Source of the DNA: Ariolimax columbianus
Lineage: Eukaryota; Mollusca; Gastropoda; Stylommatophora; Arionidae
Length of the DNA: 64,000 nt
Assembly (NCBI GenBank): GCA_036924085.1
Contig: JAVGWX010000002.1
Coordinates: forward strand, 153,425,571 to 153,489,570
Reading direction: 5' to 3'
In this document: one piece after another, positions 55,435-64,000 of the stretch
Layout: every line of letters begins with the position of its first letter
How positions within the stretch are numbered: the stretch's first letter is position 1
The notes under the pieces: generated by a model
Databases searched by the model: none
Told to the model about the DNA's origin: nothing
The model's input: the letters and a program-made list of their open reading frames with translations, nothing else
Program-made: the position numbers and the translations under genes

Positions 55435-55530
55435 TTTAAAATGTGTGTCGAAGTCGGAAGCACTGGAGGAAACGGCACAACACACACTGCAATGCAGTCC
55501 GCCTTTAATACAGAAAAATTAGGGGAAAAA
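55435..55530 (+). mobile_element. SINE-A fragment
   Basis: The reverse complement AAAGGCGGACTGCATTGCAG and CCGACTTCGACACACATTTT match the SINE-A body. Here it points in the opposite direction to the other copies. Confidence 0.55.
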
Positions 55531-55769
55531 ACTTGACCAAGTTGCTTCCTTTCTACCCTGGGGTTTAGAGATCTTGAGCAAAGTACAAAGCTACTATTCT
55601 TTACTCCCCTTTTGAGCCCCACTAACACACTGGTGCATAATAAGCATACTAACAATCAATCAACATTCACATCGCTTCATTTATTGAAGCACAGGCACAA
55701 CACTGCCTTTGACTTAGCCTAACCAGCTTTTAGCAAAGTCTGATTGCAGCATGGTTTCATAGCAATAGT

Positions 55770-55996
55770 TTTTACATTACAGATTATCTAGCAATAGTTT
55801 TTACATTACAGGTTATCTAGCAATACTTTTTACCTTACAGGTTATCTAGCAATACTTTTTACATTACAGGTTATCTAGCAAAAGTTTTTACATTACAGGT
55901 TATCTAGCAATAGTTTTTACATTACAGGTTATCTAGCAATAGTTTTTACATTACAGGTTATCTAGCAATAGTTTTTACATTACAGGTTATCTAGCA
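55770..55996. repeat. Minisatellite, 29 bp unit
   Basis: CTAGCAATAGTTTTTACATT + ACAGGTTAT is repeated about eight times with very little divergence. Confidence 0.94.
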
Positions 55997-57068
55997 CACT
56001 ATATATTATATAAATATTGCAAACAAAAATGTAAAACATTAGAAAGCTTGAAACATATTCATAGTGTGCCTTGATACCATGATCAGTAGAAAATGATTTG
56101 AACAAGTACATCTATGGACTAAGTGGTTTTAATGTTGGTCTTTGACCACGACAACATGTGTTCAAATCCTCAGCAGGGCATAGGTTTTTTCTATGAGAGG
56201 ACAAATAAATACCTTGCTTGTACAGTGCCTCAAGACTACACAGGTAATCAACCTTTATTCATCAGCCATAGAAACCCTTATAGTAGACATTAACAAAAGG
56301 GATTAACACTCAGCAACAATAGTTCTAGTTACTAGGTAACTTGTTAGGAAATGTCCTGGAGTAGGACTACTGGAATCATGGTATGTATTCACTCAGGTAG
56401 ATCAGCGCCGGATACCAGAGAGCCAAAAGCTATTTTTCTATTGTGCAAAATCCATCTCGTCAGTCATTAGAAAGTGATGTGCGTTCATGGTTTGCTTTTG
56501 GACTTTCATTTGGCTACTGGCCATATATTTGTAGGTGGTTTTATTACAGCAGATTACTAGGTCTGGGGTAGGACTACCTAGTGTTTGTAACTGTTATTTA
56601 ATATCTTCTATCTGTTACTAGTGTCTGAAAGGGGAGCAAAGAAGTGAAATGCTGTTACCTGCAGACATGATGACTAATGAGGGCTAGGCACAAGCTCGGC
56701 TACCTGATCCTGTAGAAACTATAAGCCACAATTCAAATAAAACAAAGATCTGTACACCAATGTTTCCTCAAATATTTTAAGTATGACAAACCGAAACTGC
56801 AGCATTGACATGTGTTCAATGTACTGACGTATATCATCTTAAATCTGTATAGAAATTTTAATTATTTATATATCGAAAGGATTCCATCGATTTCTATAAG
56901 AAAAATATAGTTGAAACCATATTTTGATTGAGAGACAATCATGTTTTTTGAAGATTATTCGAAGCCAAGATTCAAGCTATAAAATATATAAATTTTAATT
57001 TGTTCAGTTTCTTTACACCCGTTCTATAAAATGTATAAATTTGTTCAGTTTCTTTACCCCCTTTCCAG
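55997..57068. other. AT-rich stretch with a tRNA-like SINE at 56115-56185
   Basis: 'GTGGTTTTAATGTTGGTCTTTG' and GTGTTCAAATCC sit at A-box and B-box positions on the plus strand. 56230-56400 and 56540-56600 share a 'TAGGACTAC' block. Otherwise this is AT-rich and repeat-poor. Confidence 0.45.
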
Positions 57069-57135
57069 ATCAGTGACAGAGCTCCTGGATTGCCACCAGT
57101 ACTCCATGTTTGGAAGCCCTGCTAAACACTTAATG
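57069..57135 (+). CDS. Candidate internal coding exon
   Basis: A pyrimidine tract and acceptor TTTCTTTACCCCCTTTCCAG are followed by 67 bp ending TTAATG, then donor GTAAGA. Only one frame is open. After one base it reads SVTELLDCHQYSMFGSPAKH, then LM, ending on a codon boundary. The residues have normal protein-like composition, unlike array frames nearby. I do not recognise the family. It sits in the most gene-like, repeat-poor part of the window. Confidence 0.4.
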
Positions 57136-57359
57136 GTAAGAGTGGAGCAGCTAAAGCAATCCAAATCTTGTTATGATTCATGTATGTCTTCATCTTCCTA
57201 TGGTCACAAGGATGAGTTGTTGCATCCCTATACTCCCATTTCATTTGACATATTGAGTATTAATTCTATAGATTTTCATGAAATCCAGATACCTACACAG
57301 CACTAAAAAAAACTGTTAGTGTGTTTGAATAATTTAAAAGTGGTGTGCAAATGTTTCAG

Positions 57360-57380
57360 ATGAAGAGTATTTTACCCCTG
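57360..57380 (+). CDS. Candidate 21 bp micro-exon
   Basis: Acceptor GTGTGCAAATGTTTCAG precedes the 21 bases, and donor GTAAGTTA follows. In the phase left by 57069-57135 it reads MKSILPL. In another phase it reads EEYFTP flanked by split codons. The phase fit supports linking the two, but exons this short arise by chance. Confidence 0.22.
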
Positions 57381-58629
57381 GTAAGTTATAATTATTTACA
57401 TAAATAATTGACCATTTAGTTGGTTTTATATAAAGTTAAACAGTAAAAAAGTAGCATTTACCCCGAAAGCAATCTATTTAAAAAGGAAAAATGAGTGCCT
57501 TAGTACTACCAAGTACAGACTACATGAAGAGGAAGTAGACCTAATCATTTCTGGAACCTATATGGCTACAGTATAACAACATATTATAACAGAAATGTTA
57601 TTTATATATTGCAAAAATAGTTAAATAATGTTCTCTAGTTATTTTAAATAGACCTAAGGTAACATACATTCAACTGATGCCTTCATAATTTTGGTAAGGG
57701 AAAAATATTGGCTACTAACTAAAATAATTACATATGGTTATCTAAAAACTAGAGTCTACTATTTTAATGATTAGATCTAGCTCTATTTATAATAAACAAA
57801 CTATATATGTAGGCTATATATATATATAGTCTACACGCCCATATGTTAGTATTGTTAGATCTACATAGAAACCAACATACTGCTCTCAACAGCTTTGTAC
57901 AATGTTAAACTAGTTCAACGTGTCTTCATTTCAATTAATTCCATTTTTTTAAATTAAGAAAAAAATATTGGCACAGGTAGGTAGAACGTAGAAAGGCAAC
58001 TTGCACTGTAACTAGGCATTAATGATTAGATCTAATTAATCCAAAAGTAGGTAGGTAGGATTAGACTATACAATTTAATGAAAGTGGGTAGTCTTATTAT
58101 ATTTGTATAGATTAGAAAAATAGATACAATAATAGATATATATTATAATAGTATATCTATATAAACTTTACAGAAATCGGCATAATGTTCTAAAATGTCC
58201 TTCTATTTGAAACGTATTCATCGGATGCTTCATTCCTTTTGAATTGTCAGATGAGACAGGTGAGGTAGGCCTACTACAGAAATAACTTTGTTACTAGGCA
58301 ATAATTGCTACCTGATGTGATGGAGATTGTTCAAATAAAAATGCATGATAATGATACAGAAAAATGTCATGAAATACTGCATGAAGATCAAAAGAAAATT
58401 CTTAAATAAGAAGTGCAAAGAAACAGAAAATGTATTTCTGACTTATGAACTTTTCTTAGCGCAACGTTTTTCGTGGCACGGTAACAAAGAAAGACTGAAG
58501 GAATTCTTCATCGCCAGACCTGCGGCAGCCAGCTCCGAACCCTGAACAGTAGGGACGTGCCAGTGTAGGAATGCGGGGTTTTCAGGCCGACAGACACGAC
58601 TAAAAGTCAAACAAAGTTAGTTATCTACT
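57381..58629. other. AT-rich, repeat-poor stretch (possible intron)
   Basis: No RT blocks or arrays were seen. Near its right end, 58461-58545 could be a plus-strand terminal exon (acceptor AACTTTTCTTAG; frame ending EFFIARPAAASSEP then stop), but its phase does not match 57069-57135 directly. Confidence 0.35.
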
Positions 58630-58870
58630 CACCCGTGTTCCTTGTTAACTTTTCATGATAAATTCCAAGCGAAATGTGCACGAAATCACGAAGAGAACTG
58701 AGTTTACCACAAAGTCATTGATACTTCTTTTCAAAGATGGCGGTGAAACGCGATTGATGCCGGAAACAACCGAGCTTGTCTGAAGGTATCCGGTAATGTG
58801 GGCTTAGCTAGAGCTCGTCAAACCCCGCCAAAACAGACCAGGCGGCGATGTGGGCGGGGCTAGAGTTTCA
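58630..58870 (-). promoter_or_regulatory. Candidate TATA-less promoter and first-exon donor
   Basis: Read on the minus strand, a GC box (AGCCCCGCCCA, near 58850) is followed by an ETS-like site (complement of GCCGGAAAC, 58758-58766). Next is a YY1-like CCGCCATCTTTG (58734-58745), which in many animal promoters sits at the start site. About 100 bp on lies a strong donor GGAACACGG|GTGAGTAG (58631). The region is CpG-richer than its surroundings. Plus-strand use (AAAGATGGCGG) is possible too. Motif-based only. Confidence 0.35.
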
Positions 58871-58948
58871 TTCTGGCATCATCATTCAAACCTGGAGAGG
58901 ATTGCTGTTTAGCGGATTGGCAGGTTTGGGGTAGGGGGAAAAGAGGAG

Positions 58949-58949
58949 G

Positions 58950-59012
<63 letters not shown>
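58949..59012. repeat. (AT)n microsatellite
   Basis: About 30 TA dinucleotides. Confidence 0.97.
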
Positions 59013-59018
<6 letters not shown>

Positions 59019-59019
59019 T

Positions 59020-59100
59020 GTCAGTGTTTCTCAACCGGTGCTCATCGTAACCCTATCGTGTTGCAAGCGGTCTTTAGGTATTTTTAAAGAGATAGTGAGT
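59020..59100 (+). mobile_element. hAT-like terminus (CAGTGTTTCTCAACC type)
   Basis: CAGTGTTTCTCAACCGGTGC is followed by 'GTAACCCTATCGTGTTGCAA' and a GGTCT unit. The same TTTCTCAACC start heads the GGTTC-type satellites at 13865, 31303 and 37267. No matching opposite end was found. Confidence 0.5.
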
Positions 59101-59291
59101 GACTTAGGGCAATGTGTTTCCCAACCTTTTTACACCTGCGGACCGGTGAATTAAGAAAACATTTTTCGCGGACCGCTAAGACAGAATTTTTAAAACGTAT
59201 TTTTGTACATTCGTTTTTAAATCTAATGTTATAAAATGAAAAGTGTATAGTAATTGCTAATAACAGAACGTCTTCAACTTTTGAGAAAGCA

Positions 59292-59505
59292 ATCATCATC
59301 ATCATGTCATTTACAGAACGTCGTTGTCATGACAACTATCTATAAGACACACACTACCTGACCAGCTCTCCCTTCTCTGCCACATCAATCCCAGAGTCTT
59401 TGTAATATCCCTTGTCCAACCTTCTACTCGGTCATCCTGGCCTATCTTGTCAGGTACCATACCATCCAGTATCGTTCTTGCTAAGTCATTGTCGCGTTTT
59501 ATGTG
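59292..59505 (-). mobile_element. LINE 3' end (L-C-like) inside the hAT element
   Basis: The minus strand reads ARTILDGMVPDKIGQDDRVE, then WTRDITKTLGLMWQ, and ends 'CGACGTTCTGTAAATGACAT' + GATGATGATGATT, the (ATG)n tail also seen at 38090. Confidence 0.75.
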
Positions 59506-59509
59506 GCCG

Positions 59510-60040
59510 AAGTTTGTTCATTTCTTCTTCCTCTTCTTTGTTCATCCTCAGATCAAGGTCCCGGTTTCTCTTACTTCTTCTTCTTCTTCGTTCATCCTCA
59601 GATCAAGGTCCCGGTTTCTCTTACAAAGGACACCGTTGTTTGTAAGGCTGTATTTATCTCCATACAGCTTTTGTCTCATATCTGTCTCGCGAGACCAGTA
59701 TTGTTCTCTCTTTTCCTGCGTGAGCGTGCAGCTTTGCAGGATGCGTTCCACAATCATGATATGTTCCCCACATGGACACTTGTCATCTGTCCCAATCCTC
59801 ATTGTGTTGTAAAGATTACTCTTGAGTCTGTTGTGCTCAGTCTGAAGATGACTTGCTCTTCTCTAGTTAAGTTAAAGTAGCTGTCTTCTTTTCGTTAGTC
59901 GGAGTGTTGATCAGCCCATTTTACCATGAAGGCTTTAATTATGGTTTTGGTCTCATTATATGTGATTCTCTGGTTCATTTCAATATTGCATTCAAGTAAC
60001 GTTAGTGCGAAATATGTTACTACTGCTTTGCTAGAATATT
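59510..60040 (-). mobile_element. LINE 3' end (L-B/Jockey-like) inside the hAT element
   Basis: Minus blocks are ITYNETKTIIKAFMVKWADQ, DSYFNLTREEQVIFRLSTEH, IGTDDKCPCGEHIM and RILQSCTLTQEKREQYW. The 3' end carries a duplicated segment of about 50 bp joined by GAA runs (59572-59590). The GAA tail therefore seeded a local duplication. Confidence 0.8.
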
Positions 60041-60084
60041 TGATAGCCGGTTCATTGAATCCATTCGGTTTCTCTATTTGGTTT

Positions 60085-60195
60085 TGATCACTGACAGAGA
60101 AGAAACAGTCTTCTCATACCAAGTCGGTAGTCAAATATACGACCAACAATTTAACAGAACTTAGATCACCTGAAGACAAACTCTACTAAGTCAAA
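60085..60195 (-). repeat. Dispersed repeat family G, copy 2
   Basis: It is the reverse complement of 47340-47455 with few mismatches. Confidence 0.75.
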
Positions 60196-60263
60196 ATAAT
60201 ATTTTTGGCAAGAAATTTCTGCGGACCTGCAGCGGTCCGTGGACCGACGGTTGGGAAACACTG

Positions 60264-60699
60264 ACTTGGGGATAGCCATAAAAGACTTCCGCGTGAGACT
60301 CCCCTCCCCCCCACACCCCACCCCACCACACACACACCCCTGCCCTTTCTTTAGTCGTCTAACAGGTTATAAGTGCAAAGAGTATTTGATCAAGTTTACC
60401 ATTTTTTCCTTTATGTTGATTTGTTAGTTCAGTATTGTTGTTATTTGTTGTCCCTGATAAAGGCCTATTGGTCATAACGTAGGTTTTGTTTGTGTTCTCG
60501 TCTCGGTGCAGTATCCGACCATACCCAGTTTTAAATTTTGATTAAACTTAACCTTAATCAACTTTCCCTTTTTTTTTTCCAATTTTTTTTCCCATTCATC
60601 CGCTTTTGGACTTTGTGAGAGACCATGATGAAACCAAATAAAGAAACAGTTATTGCTTTTTTTTTTTTTTTTAAACAACTTATTTTAGCCGTTGTGGGT
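60264..60699. other. Unassigned stretch with C-rich and T-rich runs
   Basis: C/A-rich tract 60300-60345, T-rich runs 60568-60590 and 60657-60672. 'CCCTGATAAAGGCCTATTGG' + TCATAACG resembles the short 3' hairpin motif of some Penelope-like and LINE 3' ends, but this is too weak to call. Confidence 0.4.
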
Positions 60700-61230
60700 A
60701 AATACAGTTCGGTATAGGTGCGATTTTCTAAGCGATTGCAGACTGCAATGGGTCTTCAGCGTCCTCTGGCTCTTACTTTCAAACAAAAGTAAAGGTCTAC
60801 GCTCAATTGTTCTAACTACCCTCTTAAATGCGTGTGAGGCCTGGACCGTCTTTAGTTATCATGTCGGAAAATTAAAACACTTTCACGTGCACTGCCTGCG
60901 GAAACTACTGAGGATTATATGGCAGGACATGGTGCCAAATACAGACGTGTTAGCGCGATAGGGCATGACACACCACTGTATGTGCAGCACAGATGAGATG
61001 GACCGATCCTGTACTACGCATGTCGGACAAACGTCTACCAAAAGAGCTGCTCTGTGACAAACATGTAAAATGACGGAAAGAGCTGGCGGTGGGCAGCGGA
61101 AACGGTACAGTAACGCGTTTAAGAGATCACTGATCCAGTGCGGTATTAACCGGGATAGAATTGCCACCAATCGCGCAGAATGACACATCACTATTATTGA
61201 AGGTGCTCAGAGACATGAAGCATCAAGAAT
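60700..61230 (+). mobile_element. LINE fragment, thumb to C-terminus (L-G)
   Basis: LLNACEAWTVFSYHVGKLKH, then CLRKLLRIIWQDMVPNTDVL, a stop, decayed RMSDxRLPKxL (visible as TSTKRAAL and MSDKRLPKELL in another frame), and GGGQRKRYSNAFKRSLIQCG with INRDRIATNRAE. The order is exact for this family. Frameshifts and stops make it dead. Confidence 0.85.
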
Positions 61231-61889
61231 AAATTAGGCTAAACAGAGACGATGACTTTGTAAATCGGCTTGGCTTATTTAACCACATTCGAATGATGCG
61301 AATAATGAATGTTGACAAAGTGGTCCTCATCGATTACGATGGAAGAACAACACTATCTGCCATGCTTTTTCCCGTCCATCTTTTGATGGTATCCTCCCAC
61401 GATCTATATAATCATGTATGTCTCATTATTATTCTCCCTTTTCTTATCTGTGTTCCATTCCGACTTGAGCCAGGAGTATAGGACCAGAGATATAGTTTAC
61501 TTTCTTAAGGAAGACTGAGCACAAGCACTTAAATGATTTTGCATTGTTTTTTTTTCTGTCGCACTTTGTTTCACACGACGAGGTTGCTAACACGATGCAT
61601 AATTCTTTTTGCTCACCTTTAATGACATGAATGAGTTGTATCCTTAACTGTAGCGTGGTCTCGCTGTAAGCAATTCATGGGCGAATATTGTCTATTCAAA
61701 TTATTTTCGACTGTCACTTTTAGTAATCAATATATGTTTATGTTGTGTACTGAATTCAACATAATCAGCCAAATATCATATGCAACAATTAATCGATAAT
61801 AAAAACCTGACTATTTCGTATTGACTTCTCTTTACATGTTGAAATTGTTGTTTTCTACAGTTTCTAATAGATAGAGTAGCCCAACTGTC
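61231..61889. other. Unassigned stretch
   Basis: A possible 47 bp minus-strand exon at 61617-61663 has splice-like edges but too little sequence to judge. Confidence 0.35.
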
Positions 61890-62300
61890 ATCCATCATCA
61901 TGATTTATCCGTCTAGTTGACCTTGGAACATAGTGCCGCAACATATGCTCTCCATGTCCTGTTATGTATTTCTTGGCTTTGCCAGTAGTCATTTTCGCAG
62001 TGGTTTCCCATGAAGCATCATTGTCTGGTTATGCTTTCCGGATCTTAGAGTGTGTCCTATCCATCCCCACTTTCTCCGCCTCGCTTCCACCCAATCTCTT
62101 GCACAATTGGTTGATGTTGTATTCTCTCCCCTGCTCTTACCATTACCTCTGGCCATCTTACACTTAGTACACGATGAAAACACTTAATGAAGGTCTGCAG
62201 TCTGGATGTGATACTCTTAGTTATATGACATGCATCCGAGTCATACAGCAGAACCGACTTTACATTCGTGTTCAACAGCCAATCTTCATTATTCATCTCC
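61890..62300 (-). mobile_element. LINE fragment, thumb to C-terminus (L-A)
   Basis: NTNVKSVLLYDSDACHITKS, ITSRLQTFIKCFHRVLSVRW and ERIQHQPIVQEIGWKRG lie in one frame. EARRRKWGWIGHTLRSGKHN continues in another, then WRAYVAALCSKVN. One clear frameshift separates the two frames. The YGSETW block is present as YDSDAC. Confidence 0.85.
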
Positions 62301-63150
62301 TATAACAGGTAGGTAACAGCGTTACTATTCTTTGACCCACTTTCGGGTCCAAATAGCGTTTGGGTCGTATATATATATATATATAATATATTATTCGATT
62401 ATTACATTTACAGCCCAGTCGAGATGTGCCCGTTTGGAGGAAGCAGGACATCTGTAACCTTCCAGACATGTCATAAATGACGACTAACGAGGACTCTGTT
62501 CGTGGCTGACAACCTGTTAATTGAAAACGATTTCTACAGAAACCACTACAGCAATGTTTGAATACAGGCTCTTAGACAGAAGCTGTGGCAGCTGGAGTTG
62601 TAGCGATATATGTGAAACGAACGAATTATACGAAGAGTAACAAACAAATTCGTAACATAGAATTTTCTGCTCATTAAAAAGACACGAAGGTTACTTTTTG
62701 GCTACCCCTCTTCTTTAGATCTGACTCATTCGTTATACATTAGAACGTCTCATGGGCGCAGAGACAGCGCATTCGCAGTTCACGATAAAAGTATGGGGTT
62801 CAACACGAGACAATCTATTAAAAGGGATACCTAGCTACGTACGTTACAACTCTGTTTAATGTGTTCAACTTTTCTCCCATGTAGCATAAGTTTTTATCTC
62901 CGTTGTCCACGATAAAGATCTGGAGGTCATAATGTATGTATCGTTAATATTTCAGTTTCAGAGCCGTATATGAACTCCACCTATGTTTTTATATTTGTCA
63001 TTGTAACGCTTAGTACAGCCGCGACCTCGCCTTATATTTAATTGTTGTTAAAGCTTTGACCTTTTACATTGAAGTCTTTAACACTTCGTCACCCACAAAA
63101 ATCTCAGCTATTCGACTGTTTACCCTTATAGATATATATATAGTCACTTG
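62301..63150. other. Unassigned stretch with (AT)n at 62371-62395
   Basis: Includes a partial family F block (62455-62520). Nothing coding was recognised. Confidence 0.4.
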
Positions 63151-63162
63151 AATGCCGGAGTT
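63151..63162. repeat. Target site duplication, 5' side of the L-B LINE
   Basis: AATGCCGGAGTT is identical to 63725-63736. Confidence 0.9.
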
Positions 63163-63724
63163 TATGCCAGTAGTACGCACCAAAAAGAGTAGTGGTACAG
63201 TGGGTTCCATCCCACTGTAACATCCAAGGCAACGAGTAGGCAGACAGACTGGCAAAAGAAGGTGCACGACTACCACAACCAGTTTCTAGTGTGACCTACG
63301 AAGAGTCCAAAAGGCTTATTAGGGCCAGATACATTGCCAAATGGGAAAAAGAACATACTGGCTACACAAAAAAATGATGCCTATTACCAGTTGAACAGAA
63401 GAGAGCAGGTCGTGGTCTTAAGACTCCGCACAGGCCACAACAGAGTGAGGTACTACCTATTCAATAAACTGAAGATAAGTGGCACTGACGAATGCACTTG
63501 TGGTACCGGGAAAATGACCGCTGAACATATGCTGCAAAACTGCCCGACATACGAGGACCAGAGAAAGCATATGTGGCCATCACCAGTGGCAACACTAGAC
63601 AAGCTCTATGGCAGTGTCGACAGCCTCAGGATGACCGCTGCTTTTTTCGAAAAAAATACAGGTTGACGTTTGACAACGTACGAAGAAGAAGAAGAAGAAG
63701 AAGAAGAAGAAGAAGAAGAAGAAG
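63163..63724 (+). mobile_element. L-B (Jockey-like) LINE insertion, 562 bp, 5'-truncated, GAA tail
   Basis: It starts within RNase H (VVVQWVPSHCNIQGNE, stop, ADRLAKEG). It runs through YEESKRLIRARYIAKWEKEH and, after a one-base frame slip near 63365, YYQLNRREQVVVLRLRTGHN. KLKISGTDECTCGTGKMTAE and LDKLYGSVDSLRMTAAFFEK follow. After the stop comes ACGTTTGACAACGTAC and (GAA)n. A 12 bp perfect target duplication flanks it. It is much less decayed than other LINEs here, and is close to the 26902-30814 copy, so it is among the youngest. Confidence 0.93.
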
Positions 63725-63736
63725 AATGCCGGAGTT
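63725..63736. repeat. Target site duplication, 3' side of the L-B LINE
   Basis: AATGCCGGAGTT. The first two A may also belong to the GAA tail. Confidence 0.88.
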
Positions 63737-64000
63737 CCATAAGACGTGGACATTATTTCAAGTGTTCCTCTGTAGTGAAAAGATTGCGAGAGTCTTCCCA
63801 ACAACAGATGTATCCAAGAGCCTGGAGAAATCATAACATTTTAAAGCGGATTTGGTTTTCGGAGGGAGGGGGATGTTAAATATATCCCTGTTTTCTAGAA
63901 GCGCGAGCAGCAGTCTTCAATATTGGTTGCAAGTTTCCTACATTCTGGTTGATATTTGTGGCTTAAGTTTCTCTTAAATCGGACGGCTTGTTAACGAAAT
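63737..64000. other. Unassigned right edge
   Basis: No recognised element was found. Confidence 0.35.

Larger units (their letters stand above)
59110..60263. mobile_element. Non-autonomous hAT element, 1,154 bp, with nested LINE pieces
   Basis: The left end CAATGTGTTTCCCAACC pairs with the right end GGTTGGGAAACACTG as inverted repeats. The match extends into subterminal GCGGACCG / CGGTCC blocks. Flanks ACTTAGGG (59102-59109) and ACTTGGGG (60264-60271) are an 8 bp target duplication with one mismatch, the hAT hallmark. The interior has no transposase. It holds fragments of LINE L-C and L-B and repeat family G. Those inserted later, or were carried as filler. Confidence 0.85.

Noticed and set aside
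60440..60490. Penelope-like 3' end motif
   Set aside because: Only about 30 bp are suggestive, and no GIY-YIG or RT blocks were found nearby.
61617..61663. 47 bp minus-strand exon with splice-like edges
   Set aside because: It is too short, the donor is average, and there is no protein similarity. Chance is likely.
63670..63879. Glu-rich protein starting at 63670
   Set aside because: The Glu run is the GAA tail of a LINE followed by target DNA.

Overview
This window looks like non-coding, transposon-rich DNA from an animal genome. I found no intact protein-coding gene, rRNA gene, or bacterial-style feature such as an operon, ribosome binding site or CRISPR array. The decayed LINE families, tRNA-derived SINEs and unusually dense minisatellites fit a mollusc. 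Some LINE C-terminal motifs resemble ones I associate with heterobranch gastropods, but that placement rests on memory and not on a search.

Three kinds of sequence fill it. (1) About 28 minisatellite arrays, with units from about 18 to 78 bp, cover roughly 10 kb. They are densest at 0.9-9.9, 11.3-12.7, 18.3, 36.4 and 50.3-51.8 kb. (2) LINE fragments occur on both strands and are nearly all broken by stops and frameshifts. I group them by protein motifs as L-A (C-terminal motif GHTLR), L-B (Jockey-like, with RNase H and a GAA tail), L-C (motif HIKRH/QDI), L-D, L-E (RTE-like), L-F (CR1/L2-like) and L-G (motif RIPKQLLY). They crowd into 14.7-24.6 kb and 38-49 kb. (3) tRNA-derived SINEs of at least two families (called SINE-A and SINE-B here) occur with several unnamed dispersed repeats, called families C to H here. 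DNA transposons are represented by a mariner of about 1.25 kb with a dead active site, a second mariner scrap, and a 1,154 bp non-autonomous hAT element.

The best-resolved structure is a triple nest at 26.8-30.9 kb. A SINE-B copy was split by a 5'-truncated Jockey-like LINE (11 bp target duplication). That LINE was later split by a 922 bp solo LTR (4 bp duplication, TG...CA ends). Two more insertions have clean target duplications: the L-B LINE at 63163-63724 (12 bp) and the hAT element at 59110-60263 (8 bp, one mismatch).

Evidence for host genes is thin. A minus-strand segment at 9881-9969 has excellent splice signals. Two plus-strand candidate exons lie at 57069-57135 and 57360-57380. A TATA-less promoter-like segment lies at 58630-58870. 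The AT-rich, repeat-poor stretch at 55.6-58.9 kb is the most likely place for a real gene body. I see no coherent multi-gene system. The notable biology is repeat birth, nesting and decay.
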